A DNA stretch of 64,000 nucleotides from Acidobacteriaceae bacterium. GTDB lineage: Bacteria > Acidobacteriota > Terriglobia > Terriglobales > Acidobacteriaceae. Location: positions 124,001 through 188,000 of the forward strand of contig CAHJWL010000003.1 of the NCBI GenBank assembly GCA_903642235.1, in the 5' to 3' direction. Below the pieces are notes generated by a model, which made no database searches, was not told the DNA's origin, and saw nothing but the letters and a program-made list of their open reading frames with translations. Positions 25,195 through 32,974 of the stretch are shown piece by piece. The first letter of the stretch is position 1; every line of letters begins with the position of its first letter. The position numbers and the translations under genes are program-made.

Positions 25195-26595
25195 ATGACC
25201 CCTCGCCGCCTCGTCTCACCTCTTCGGTCTTCGCTTCTCTCGCTTGCCGCGATCCTGCCGCTCCTCTCGGCACCGGCCGTCGCGCAGATCTCGCTTACCA
25301 CTGCTGTTGATCTCGCCCTGCGCAACAGCCCTCGCGTTCAGTCCGCCATCGCTGACGTCGCCCGTGCAAAAGCCGCCGTACAGGAACAGCGTGATGTCTA
25401 CATCCCAAACCTCACTGTCGGCGGCACGGGGTACGGTAGAGGCTACGGCTATCCAACCGGCACCCCGACCCTGATCAATGCTCAATCTTCCTCGCTGGTC
25501 TTTAACTACTCCCAGCATGACTACATCCGCGCCGTCCGGGCCGGCTACGACGCAGCGAATTTCACCTTGCTCGAGACCCGACAGACCATCGCCGAGGACG
25601 TCGCCAACACCTATCTCGCGCTCGAACATGACTCCGCCCGCAGAGCCACCCTCGCCGAGCAGCAGACCTTCGCTGACCGGCTCGTCGCCATCGTGCAGGC
25701 TCGTCTCGATGCAGGCCAGGACTCACCCAGCGGGCTCACCAGCGCACAGCTCACCGCCGCCCAGATCCGCCTTGCTGTTCTTCGCACGGAGGACGACCTT
25801 GCCGTGGACGCAGCTCACCTCTCACTGCTGACCAGCATCCCTGCACAGGACGTCACCGTAGCTCCGGGCTCCATGCCGGCCATCGCGGCCGCGGATCCAA
25901 CACAGGCCACCCTCAGCGCCGCAACCACACCTGGCATCGATGCGGCCTATGCCGTGGCTCGATCCAAGCGTCAACTCGCCCTTGGCGACGCTCGCTATCT
26001 TTACCGTCCACAGGTCAGCTTCGGCGCGCAATACAGCCGCTACAGCACGATCCAGAACACCAATTTTGAGGAGTACTTCGGACGGCGAGATGCCTTTGGC
26101 AACCTGCTCCGATTCCAACAGGACACCTTCGGCCTCGGCGTTCAGCTCTCCATCCCCATCCTCGACTATGGACACCGCGCCAAGGCCCGCGAGTCCGCCG
26201 CCGACGCCACCCGCGCCGAGCACGATGCCGACGTGCAGCGCAACCTCTTCACCGAAGGCCGCCTCCGCCTCCGGCGCTCCATCCTCGAGCTCTCTGCGCG
26301 TGCCGAGATTGCGCGCCTCGATCAGCTCTTCGCTCAGCAGCAGCTCGAAATCCTCGCGATCCAGCTCAACGCTCCGTCCGCCGTCCCCCCTACCCCCAAG
26401 GAAGAGCAGAACGCCCATATCACCGAACGCGAAAAGTACCTCACCCTGCTCGACGCCCGGTTTCAGGCCCAGCAGGCGCGGATCAGCCTGCTGCGGCAGA
26501 CCGGCGGCCTCGAGAGCTGGCTCCGCTCCCTCCTTGGCCAGACCCCGGCCACACTCTCCGCTCAACCATCCTCACCCGCAGCCGTCCAACCCTGA
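25195..26595 (+). CDS. TolC-family outer-membrane efflux protein
   Basis: Outer-membrane channel of 466 residues. Start ATG 25195 gives a good signal peptide (MTPRRLVSPLRSSLLSLAAI, cleavage after APAVAQ). The mature protein has the TolC pattern: two repeats of long helical stretches (AVDLALRNSPRVQSAIADVA; YAVARSKRQLALGDARYLYRPQVSFGAQYSRYS; VQLSIPILDYGHRAKARESA). The C-terminal linker (PSAVPPTPKEEQNAHITERE) interrupts the second helical repeat. It follows the periplasmic adaptor by 41 bases, so the two probably form an export apparatus with an inner-membrane pump encoded elsewhere. Confidence 0.9.
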   Translation: MTPRRLVSPLRSSLLSLAAILPLLSAPAVAQISLTTAVDLALRNSPRVQSAIADVARAKAAVQEQRDVYIPNLTVGGTGYGRGYGYPTGTPTLINAQSSSLVFNYSQHDYIRAVRAGYDAANFTLLETRQTIAEDVANTYLALEHDSARRATLAEQQTFADRLVAIVQARLDAGQDSPSGLTSAQLTAAQIRLAVLRTEDDLAVDAAHLSLLTSIPAQDVTVAPGSMPAIAAADPTQATLSAATTPGIDAAYAVARSKRQLALGDARYLYRPQVSFGAQYSRYSTIQNTNFEEYFGRRDAFGNLLRFQQDTFGLGVQLSIPILDYGHRAKARESAADATRAEHDADVQRNLFTEGRLRLRRSILELSARAEIARLDQLFAQQQLEILAIQLNAPSAVPPTPKEEQNAHITEREKYLTLLDARFQAQQARISLLRQTGGLESWLRSLLGQTPATLSAQPSSPAAVQP

Positions 26596-26650
26596 AGTCA
26601 CTTCACTTCCATCACCAAGCTACCGTCCTGCGCAGAGCACCATCCTCTGA

Positions 26651-26670
26651 GTCATCATCCCGAGCGCAAC
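26651..26670. repeat. REP-like intergenic motif
   Basis: GTCATCATCCCGAGCGCAAC belongs to the same degenerate family as the copies at 13886, 21826 and 28530. Confidence 0.4.
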
Positions 26671-26759
26671 AGCCAACCCCCTCCCGTTCGGACCACAGGA
26701 AGCCAACGACGGGGACTGCTGCGCGGCACCTCTAACCCGATCATCCTGTTGCGAAATGG

Positions 26760-26765
26760 TAAACT
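26760..26765 (+). promoter_or_regulatory. -10-like element before hpnJ
   Basis: TAAACT ends 9 bases before the hpnJ ATG; no ribosome binding site lies between, suggesting a leader of only about 3 bases. Confidence 0.4.
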
Positions 26766-26774
26766 AAAGACCTC

Positions 26775-28256
26775 ATGCCGCCTCTCAAGACACTGCTTCT
26801 GAATCCTCCCTCCTTTGAAAACTTCGATGGCGGCGCCAGCTCCCGCTGGCCTGCAACCCGCGAGATCGAGTCCTACTGGTATCCAGTCTGGCTCGCCTAC
26901 CCCGCAGGCATGCTGGAAGGGTCAAAGCTGCTGGATGCACCGCCGCATCACGTCTCTGCCGACGAGACGATCGAGATGGCGAAGAGCTTCGAGTTCCTCG
27001 TGCTGTTCACTTCAACCGTAGGCTGGTCCGGCGACCACGCTCTCGCCCGCGCCATCAAGGCCGTCAATCCATCAATCAAGATCGCCTTTGTCGGCCCACC
27101 CGTCACCACCGATCCTGATCGCGCCCTCAATGAGTGCGAGGCCATCGACTTTGTAGCCCGCCGCGAGTTTGACTTCACCGTCGTTGAGTTCGCCAATCGC
27201 AAGCCGCTCCACGAGATCCTCGGCATCTCCTACAAGGACAGCAACGGCGTCATCCAGCACAATCCCGATCGCCCCCAGGTTGACGATCTCGACGCCATGC
27301 CCTGGGCCACCAAAATCTACCAGCGCGATATGGACGTTACAAAGTACAACGTTCCGTTTCTGCTCCACCCATACATCGCGCTTTACTCCACGCGGGGCTG
27401 CCCGGCACAGTGCACCTTCTGTCTCTGGCCTCAGACTCTCTCCGGCCACGCCTGGCGCAAGCGGTCAACGGATGACGTCGCAGCCGAGATGAAGTGGGCC
27501 CGCGACAACTTCCCCAACGTCAAGGAGTTCTTCTTCGACGACGACACCTTCAACATTCAGAAGGCCCGCACCGTCGAGCTCTGCGCCAAGCTCAAGCCTC
27601 TCGGCATCACTTGGTCCTGCACCTCGCGCGTCACCACTGATCGAGATACCCTCAAGGCCATGAAGGAGGCCGGCTGCCGCCTGCTGATCGTCGGCTTTGA
27701 GTCCGGTGATCCGCAGATCCTGAAAAACATCAAGAAGGGTGCCACCGTAGAGCGTGCCCGCGACTTCGTTAAGGATTGCCACGATCTCGGCCTCATCATT
27801 CATGCCGATTTCATCCTTGGGCTGCCCGGCGAGACCCGCGAGTCGATCCGCAACACCATCGATTTTGCCAAGACACTTGACTGCGAGACCATCCAGGTCT
27901 CCGTTGCGCATGCCTATCCCGGCACCGAGTTCTATGACTTCGCGCACAAGAATGGCTTCATCACCAACGAAAAGATGGAAGACGGCGGCGGCCACCAGAT
28001 GGCACACATCGAGTACCCCGGCCTTCCCACCGAATACGTGATGGAGATGGTGCACAAGTTTTACGACGAGTACTACTTCCGCCCCAAGGCCGCCGCCCGC
28101 GTCGTCTGGAAGGCCATTGTCAACCGAGATGTCCCGCGCCTCTACGTCGAAGCCAAGGCCTTCATGAAGCTCCGCTCCCAACGCAATAAGGCAGCCCGTC
28201 TCAAAGCGGAAGAATCTGCCACGCGTCAGCAGGAATCCGTCAGCATGAATGCCTAA
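26775..28256 (+). CDS. hpnJ: Hopanoid biosynthesis radical SAM protein HpnJ
   Basis: B12-binding/radical SAM enzyme of 493 residues. N terminus LLLNPPSFENFDGGASSRWP with WYPVWLAYPAGMLEG and LLDAPPHH matches HpnJ. The SAM cluster motif is CPAQCTFC (about residues 212-219), followed by FFFDDDTFNIQKA and a long C-terminal TIM-barrel part. HpnJ is required for the cyclitol-ether head group of bacteriohopanepolyols, where it is thought to contract the sugar ring. Other hpn genes (hpnC, hpnD, hpnE) lie 1.5-6 kb downstream on the opposite strand. The neighbours hpnH, hpnG, hpnI, hpnK and the cyclase gene are absent. A strong hairpin follows the stop. Confidence 0.92.
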   Translation: MPPLKTLLLNPPSFENFDGGASSRWPATREIESYWYPVWLAYPAGMLEGSKLLDAPPHHVSADETIEMAKSFEFLVLFTSTVGWSGDHALARAIKAVNPSIKIAFVGPPVTTDPDRALNECEAIDFVARREFDFTVVEFANRKPLHEILGISYKDSNGVIQHNPDRPQVDDLDAMPWATKIYQRDMDVTKYNVPFLLHPYIALYSTRGCPAQCTFCLWPQTLSGHAWRKRSTDDVAAEMKWARDNFPNVKEFFFDDDTFNIQKARTVELCAKLKPLGITWSCTSRVTTDRDTLKAMKEAGCRLLIVGFESGDPQILKNIKKGATVERARDFVKDCHDLGLIIHADFILGLPGETRESIRNTIDFAKTLDCETIQVSVAHAYPGTEFYDFAHKNGFITNEKMEDGGGHQMAHIEYPGLPTEYVMEMVHKFYDEYYFRPKAAARVVWKAIVNRDVPRLYVEAKAFMKLRSQRNKAARLKAEESATRQQESVSMNA

Positions 28257-28273
28257 CTTTCAGATAGCAGTCC

Positions 28274-28303
28274 AAAGGCGGCGCAGACCTCTGCGCCGCC
28301 TTT
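28274..28303 (+). terminator. Hairpin terminator after hpnJ
   Basis: AAAGGCGGCGCAG (28274-28286), loop ACCT, CTGCGCCGCCTTT (28291-28303): a perfect 13-base stem 18 bases after the hpnJ stop, followed by GTCGTCTCC, a weak T tract. The A/T-flanked stem fits a bidirectional intrinsic terminator. Confidence 0.75.
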
Positions 28304-28376
28304 GTCGTCTCCCCATCCAAATGTTTGGACACATCGAAAGCCTGGCACCCGCAGCATCATGTCTCCTTTGTTGCAT

Positions 28377-28483
28377 CCCGTAGGATCTGCTTCTCTACCG
28401 CAAGCCGAATCGCGTCTCGACCCTGGACTCTGCCGTTCTACCCTGCCCTTCTAGTGTCGTCCCGTAAGGTCTGGTTCTCTACT
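28377..28483. repeat. Two imperfect copies of a 23-base motif
   Basis: CCCGTAGGATCTGCTTCTC at 28377 (to 28399) and CCCGTAAGGTCTGGTTCTC at 28461 (to 28483) agree at 19 of 23 positions and are 84 bases apart. They share the CCCG...GATCTNCTT skeleton of the REP-like copy at 28530. Confidence 0.5.
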
Positions 28484-28529
28484 GAGAAGGACGGCGCCCT
28501 CCATCACCTCTCTTATCACCACAATATCT

Positions 28530-28560
28530 GTCATCCCGACCGCAGTGGAGGGATCTACTT
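28530..28560. repeat. REP-like intergenic motif
   Basis: GTCATCCCGACCGCAGTGGA continuing to GGGATCTACTT. It has CATCCCG and GGATCTRCTT ends in common with the pair at 28377, with extra bases between. Confidence 0.5.
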
Positions 28561-28783
28561 AGTGACTGTTGCTAATTCGTTCATCCTTTCCGTTAAGAAT
28601 CGCCATCGTTCCGCTATGGGACGGGAGCTGGCCGAATCCCACACGCAACCCGGTACACTTAGTCTCATGGCCAGCCATTGCATCGACCCGGCGACCCGCT
28701 CCCCCGACGCCTCGCCCAGCATGTCTGGTCCAGACCTAAGTGCAGCCTTTCGAAGATTTTGCACAGAATACGATGGGAGGGGG

Positions 28784-28789
28784 TAGATA
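28784..28789 (+). promoter_or_regulatory. -10-like TAGATA before the EamA pair
   Basis: TAGATA ends six bases before the ATG at 28796, with TTGCAC (28759-28764) 19 bases upstream. A GGGAGGGGG tract (28775-28783) overlaps and could alternatively be a distant ribosome binding site. Confidence 0.35.
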
Positions 28790-28795
28790 CCTTCC

Positions 28796-29290
28796 ATGGC
28801 TCACACCCTCACTCCCGCTCGCTACCTCGTCCTCCTCGCCGTCATGCTCACGGCATCGGTCGGCGACACTCTGCTCTCGCACGGCATGGCCCAGGTAGGC
28901 CCCGTCTCTCTCTCCCACCTCGGCTTGCTCCTCCATGCGCTCGCAAACCCCTGGATCATCGCCGGCATTCTCTGCCTGCTCGGTTTCTTCGCCAGCTACC
29001 TCTCCGCCCTCTCCTGGGCAGACCTCACCTTCGTCCTCCCGTCCACCGCCTTCGGCTACATCATCGTCGCGCTCCTCGCCCACTTCTGGCAGCATGAGCA
29101 CATCAGCCCCGCCCGCTGGGCCGGCATCCTCCTCATCGTCTGTGGCGTCGGCTTCGTCGCCAACGGCCCATCCCTCACCGAACATCCACCCGTAGCCCAG
29201 CCGCCCGGTGCCGCGCTAGACCCTCTCCTCGGCACCGAGCCGCTTGGGGCTGACCCGGTCGCGCCTCACCAGATCGGACCGCGAGCATGA
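28796..29290 (+). CDS. Half-size EamA/DMT transporter, subunit A
   Basis: Membrane protein of 164 residues with four or five hydrophobic segments (YLVLLAVMLTASVG, PWIIAGILCLLGFFASYL, WADLTFVLPSTAFGYIIVALLAHF, RWAGILLIVCGVGFVA) and a Pro-rich cytoplasmic tail of about 35 residues. This is one EamA repeat, half of a ten-helix drug/metabolite transporter, so it must dimerise. The next gene encodes a second half and overlaps by ATGA, so a heterodimer is likely. It sits between hpnJ and the hpnCDE operon; a role in moving a hopanoid or lipid is inferred from location only. Confidence 0.83.
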   Translation: MAHTLTPARYLVLLAVMLTASVGDTLLSHGMAQVGPVSLSHLGLLLHALANPWIIAGILCLLGFFASYLSALSWADLTFVLPSTAFGYIIVALLAHFWQHEHISPARWAGILLIVCGVGFVANGPSLTEHPPVAQPPGAALDPLLGTEPLGADPVAPHQIGPRA

Positions 29291-29694
29291 CCAGCGCTCC
29301 ACACGTCGCGCTCACCAGTCCACTCCTCACCTGGACCACCATCGTCGCCGTAGCCGCCACTGCCGTCGCCGGAGACTGCCTCACCGCCGGTGCTATGCGC
29401 CGCATCGGCGACCTCGACGACATCCGCGCGCATTCCGGCCTCACTGGCGCCATCAAGGCTGTCATCTCGAGCCCGCTGTTTCTCGTCGGCGTCCTCTCGA
29501 TGGCGCTCAGCTTCTTCACCCTACTCTTCACCCTTTCGCGCGTCGACGTCTCGCTCGCTGCCCCAGCCTCGGCCTCCCTTACCTTCATCGGCAACGCCGC
29601 CGCCGCCAAGCTCTTCCTCCACGAAAACGTAGATCGCCGCCGCTGGCTCGCCGCCCTCTTCGTCTGCGTCGGTGTCGCCCTTCTCGCCCGGTAA
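29287..29694 (+). CDS. Half-size EamA/DMT transporter, subunit B
   Basis: Membrane protein of 135 residues with four hydrophobic segments: LTWTTIVAVAATAVAGDCL, FLVGVLSMALSFFTLLFTL, VSLAAPASASLTFIGNAAAAK and WLAALFVCVGVALLAR. It starts inside the stop of subunit A (ATGA) and its own stop abuts the hpnE stop with no intergenic base. Its middle (SRVDVSLAAPASASLTFIGN) aligns by eye with LSWADLTFVLPSTAFGYIIV of subunit A, as expected for two halves of one pseudo-twofold carrier. Substrate unknown. Confidence 0.82.
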   Translation: MTSAPHVALTSPLLTWTTIVAVAATAVAGDCLTAGAMRRIGDLDDIRAHSGLTGAIKAVISSPLFLVGVLSMALSFFTLLFTLSRVDVSLAAPASASLTFIGNAAAAKLFLHENVDRRRWLAALFVCVGVALLAR

Positions 29695-31080
29695 CTATCG
29701 CCCCAGCCATCGCATCAACCCGCTCGCCGGCAGCTCCGCACTCATAAACCGCCCGCGGTCCCCCACCACCTCACCCGCGGCCAGCCGACCACTTCGCACC
29801 GCGCCCTCCATGGTCGACGGCCACTCCGTCCGCGTCCAGTCCCCCGCCACATACAACCCCTTCGACTCCGTCCGCTGCTCCGCCCGCCATCGGTCAAAGC
29901 CCGGCACCACACTGAACGTCGCCCGCGCCTCCTTCAGCACTGAGCTCTTCACCAGCCGCGCCTCCCGCACCTCCGGAAAGAACAGCGGCAGCTCTTCGAG
30001 AGCCGCCGCCAGAATCGCCTCGCGCCCCATCCCCAGCTCCGCAGATGAAGCCGAGATCACCAGTTCAAGATACGTTCCACGCTCCGCCGCCCACCGCCGG
30101 ATCTTTGACTTCTGAAACATCCACTGGATCCGCGTATCCAGCAGCACCGCATGGTCCAGCGCCGTCACCTCGCGGTCGTACCACAGGTGCACCGTCGTTA
30201 TGGGAGCCGGCACCACCTCCGCGGCAACCTCCCGCTCCACTGCAGCTTCTGCCTTGAAGCCATCCATCAGCCGCACCGCCACCCGTTGATCCGTCGCCAG
30301 CAGCACAGCCCGCATTCGGATCTGCTCACCATTACCCAGGCGCACACACCATCCCCCATCGCCATCCGAGCGCAGCGCGTCTACCTTCGTCTTCAGCCGA
30401 ACTTCAGCACCCTTGCTCTCCGCCCAAGCCGCCACCGGCGCGAAGAACTCACTCAGCGGCCGCGCCGGAATCCCCAGCCGTCCCGCCTCCGCCGAGCGCA
30501 GAAAACTCTCATGAAACACCTTGCCCGCGTACTTCACCGAGCAGCGTTCAAAACCATCATTGAGCGCACCTACCACGACCGGCTCCCAGAAGTGCCGCAC
30601 CGCCCGCTCCGTCTGCCCCGTCCGCTTCAGCCACGTCGCAAAGCTCTCTGTGTCGTCTGCCGGGTAGCCTCGAAGGAACTCCATGAGCCCCCGTGCGATC
30701 CCGACCTTGTCCCTCGCTGAAAGCATCGGCGCCCGCAGGAAACTCATCGTCTGGTGCAGCGGCGCCGGCAAGACACTCGGCTGCAGCACACTCGCCCGTC
30801 CGCCCGGCTCCAGAAACGTCAGTGCGTCATACCAGCGCAGCCAGTCTCCAGCCCCTGCCAATGTGATCAGATCGATCACATTGGTGCAGCATCCTAAGAT
30901 GACGTGCTGAGAGTCGATCACCTCGCCTATCGTCGGGTGCTCATACGAATAGGCCCGTCCACCCAGGTACGGCCGCCACTCCAGCAACGTCACCGCGAGT
31001 CCAGCCTCAGCCAGCGCAGCCGTTGCAGCCATGCCCGCAAGACCTCCACCCACCACGACCACGTCACGATAGGTAGTCAC
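29695..31080 (-). CDS. hpnE: Hydroxysqualene dehydroxylase HpnE
   Basis: FAD-dependent amine oxidase/desaturase family enzyme of 461 residues that reduces hydroxysqualene to squalene. The N-terminal dinucleotide site is VVVVGGGLAGMAATAALAEA, followed by LEWRPYLGGRAYSYE; the C-terminal FAD segment is GLYVAGDWTRTEWPSTMEG. I start at GTG 31080, which overlaps the hpnD stop (GTGA); the frame extends upstream into hpnD in another frame and is not used. Last gene of the dehydrogenase-hpnC-hpnD-hpnE operon; its stop is adjacent to that of the convergent EamA gene. Confidence 0.94.
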   Translation of the reverse strand: MTTYRDVVVVGGGLAGMAATAALAEAGLAVTLLEWRPYLGGRAYSYEHPTIGEVIDSQHVILGCCTNVIDLITLAGAGDWLRWYDALTFLEPGGRASVLQPSVLPAPLHQTMSFLRAPMLSARDKVGIARGLMEFLRGYPADDTESFATWLKRTGQTERAVRHFWEPVVVGALNDGFERCSVKYAGKVFHESFLRSAEAGRLGIPARPLSEFFAPVAAWAESKGAEVRLKTKVDALRSDGDGGWCVRLGNGEQIRMRAVLLATDQRVAVRLMDGFKAEAAVEREVAAEVVPAPITTVHLWYDREVTALDHAVLLDTRIQWMFQKSKIRRWAAERGTYLELVISASSAELGMGREAILAAALEELPLFFPEVREARLVKSSVLKEARATFSVVPGFDRWRAEQRTESKGLYVAGDWTRTEWPSTMEGAVRSGRLAAGEVVGDRGRFMSAELPASGLMRWLGR

Positions 31081-31991
31081 CCCGCCACCCGATTTACGAC
31101 CGCCATCGCCGCGCCCCACACCAAGATTGCTGCCTTCTCCCATCCCGGCACGCTCACCCGCTCACCGAAGACCTCCATCTTTGCTGCCGCAATACGGTTC
31201 AGCAGCCGGTGGTAGATCATCGTCAGCACCCACATGGCTGCCCGGCTGTCCCGATGCAGCAACGGAATCAGCTTCCTGGCAGATCCGTAGTAGCGCTCAG
31301 CTTGTACCCCCAGCGTTGCGAGCATAGCGCGCTCCTTCGGAGTCATGGGAGTTCCCTCCGCCAGGGTCAGTATTCGCGTGACAGGTACTTCAAACTCCAC
31401 CATCGTCTCCTCTGGTATGTACAGCCGCCCGCGCTCGGCGTCCTCTCTCACATCGCGAAGAATATTGGTCAGCTGAAAGGCCACCCCGGTCTCCTCAGCA
31501 AAGCCTTCCGCCCGGGCATCCTCGTACCCAAAAATCCGAATACAGACCAGACCCACGACTGAAGCGACGAGATAGCAGTATCGGTACAGCTCATCAAAGG
31601 TTACAAACGTCTGAAGCCCATCTACGCCAGCATTCTGCGGCTCCAGATCCATGGTGACTCCTTCCACCAACTCCTCGAGAAGCTCTTGTGGAATGCTGAA
31701 GCGACGCTGAGCCTCTCTTAGAGCGATGAAGATGGCGGCATCCTCAGCATGCTCGATGCTCTCCGTCGAAGAGTTTCGCCAGCGGGCACCCCAATCCGCG
31801 ATTCGTGTACGCCGCTCCGTAATCGAGAGCGTTTCATCGTCAGCAAGATCATCGGCCCGACGCATAAATGCGTAGACAGCGCACATTGCGTCGCTCTTTG
31901 CGCGCGGCAGAACCCGAAAGGCCCAATAGAAGTTCTTCGCCTCGCGCCGCGCCATTTGACGGCAAAAGGCGTATGCCTCCGTCGTCGTCAC
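31077..31991 (-). CDS. hpnD: Presqualene diphosphate synthase HpnD
   Basis: Trans-isoprenyl synthase of 304 residues that condenses two farnesyl diphosphates to presqualene diphosphate. The first aspartate-rich motif is FMRRADDLADD, the second TNILRDVREDAERGRLYIP. GTG start overlaps the hpnC stop as GTGA, and its own stop overlaps the hpnE GTG in the same way. HpnD, HpnC and HpnE together form the three-step bacterial squalene route. The C terminus (KAAILVWGAAMAVVNRVAG) is hydrophobic and may associate with the membrane. Confidence 0.94.
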   Translation of the reverse strand: MTTTEAYAFCRQMARREAKNFYWAFRVLPRAKSDAMCAVYAFMRRADDLADDETLSITERRTRIADWGARWRNSSTESIEHAEDAAIFIALREAQRRFSIPQELLEELVEGVTMDLEPQNAGVDGLQTFVTFDELYRYCYLVASVVGLVCIRIFGYEDARAEGFAEETGVAFQLTNILRDVREDAERGRLYIPEETMVEFEVPVTRILTLAEGTPMTPKERAMLATLGVQAERYYGSARKLIPLLHRDSRAAMWVLTMIYHRLLNRIAAAKMEVFGERVSVPGWEKAAILVWGAAMAVVNRVAG

Positions 31992-32974
31992 GCCCGCCGC
32001 ACCTCACCCGTATTTGGAGTGATGGGCCTCAACCTGAACTTTTCAAGAAGCGCACCGACCAGCAACAGCAGCTTCTTGCGTCGTGTCACGACCGGCCTCC
32101 CGCGCAACGTGTCGTAGTCCTGCGCCACGATGCCGTCGAGGATTGCATCGCCGCCCTTGCGGAATAGATTGAGCGTCACTGCAAGCTCGTGATCCACGGT
32201 CGCTGGAAGTGTTCCGCCTTCCTGCAGCATTGCCCGCGTCCGCTCGACGAGAGTTTTCATCATCGCGCCGAACTCCGGTGTAAACACCCGCCCGGCAAGC
32301 TGCCCGTCGTCTACACGGAAACTCCGCATGTAGTCGCCGGGCAGATAGCGTCGGCCGCGATCTGCATCTTCCACCACATCCTGCCAGAAGTTCGCCAACT
32401 GGAGCGCAGTACACAAGGCATCAGACAACCTCGCTCTTTCCTCATCATGATAGCCGCAGACCAGCAGCACCAGCCGCCCGACCGGATTTGCGGAGAAGCG
32501 CGAATACTCCAGCAGCTCATCCCAGCTTTCATAGTGGGTAACGACCTGGTCCTGCCGGAAAGCCCGCAGCAGATCGGCGAACAGACCCTTCGGCAGATCG
32601 CACGCTGCGATCGTCTCATGCAGGGCGACAAAGACGGGGTGCCGACTCTGCTCGGGCGTGTCATAGCACTCGTCCAGCATTTCACTCCAGGTTGCAAGCA
32701 GACGTGTCGCGATCTCAGGCGTAGCCACCTCGTCGCCTAAGTCATCCGAAACCCGACAGTACGCGTAAACGCTCTCGAAGTGTGGCCGGACCCGCTCCGG
32801 CAGGAACCATGTCGCCACGTGAAAGTTTTCGTAGTGAGTAGTTGCCAGCTGACGGCACCAATGCCTCGCTTGCTCCAGGGTCGGCCGTTCCTCCGGAGTC
32901 TGGAGGTCCGGGGGTGCGCCCGCCAGCGCGTCACCGGCGATTCGTCCTGCGTGCGTCAGAGCGAGCTCACTCAC
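31988..32974 (-). CDS. hpnC: Hydroxysqualene synthase HpnC
   Basis: Squalene/phytoene synthase family member of 328 residues that converts presqualene diphosphate to hydroxysqualene. Motifs: YCRVSDDLGDE (first aspartate-rich), and NFWQDVVEDADRGRRYLP (second). The N-terminal LEQARHWCRQLATTHYENFH is typical of HpnC. It starts with GTG within the dehydrogenase stop (GTGA). Upstream and downstream couplings mean all four genes are probably translated from one mRNA in fixed order. Confidence 0.94.
   Translation of the reverse strand: MSELALTHAGRIAGDALAGAPPDLQTPEERPTLEQARHWCRQLATTHYENFHVATWFLPERVRPHFESVYAYCRVSDDLGDEVATPEIATRLLATWSEMLDECYDTPEQSRHPVFVALHETIAACDLPKGLFADLLRAFRQDQVVTHYESWDELLEYSRFSANPVGRLVLLVCGYHDEERARLSDALCTALQLANFWQDVVEDADRGRRYLPGDYMRSFRVDDGQLAGRVFTPEFGAMMKTLVERTRAMLQEGGTLPATVDHELAVTLNLFRKGGDAILDGIVAQDYDTLRGRPVVTRRKKLLLLVGALLEKFRLRPITPNTGEVRRA

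Larger units (their letters stand above)
28257..28795. other. Gene-free 539-base intergenic region with repeats
   Basis: Between hpnJ and the first EamA gene. It holds a terminator hairpin at the left end (28274-28303), two imperfect 23-base repeat copies (28377-28399, 28461-28483) and a REP-like copy at 28530-28560. An open frame across it translates to HPDRSGG-type residues that come from such repeats, so I see no gene. The right end carries the promoter region of the EamA pair. Confidence 0.7.

Noticed and set aside
28325..28786. A 153-codon open frame in the hpnJ-EamA gap
   Set aside because: Its translation contains CHPDRSGG-type strings produced by the REP-like elements, has no signal or domain, and runs across a terminator region and repeat copies.
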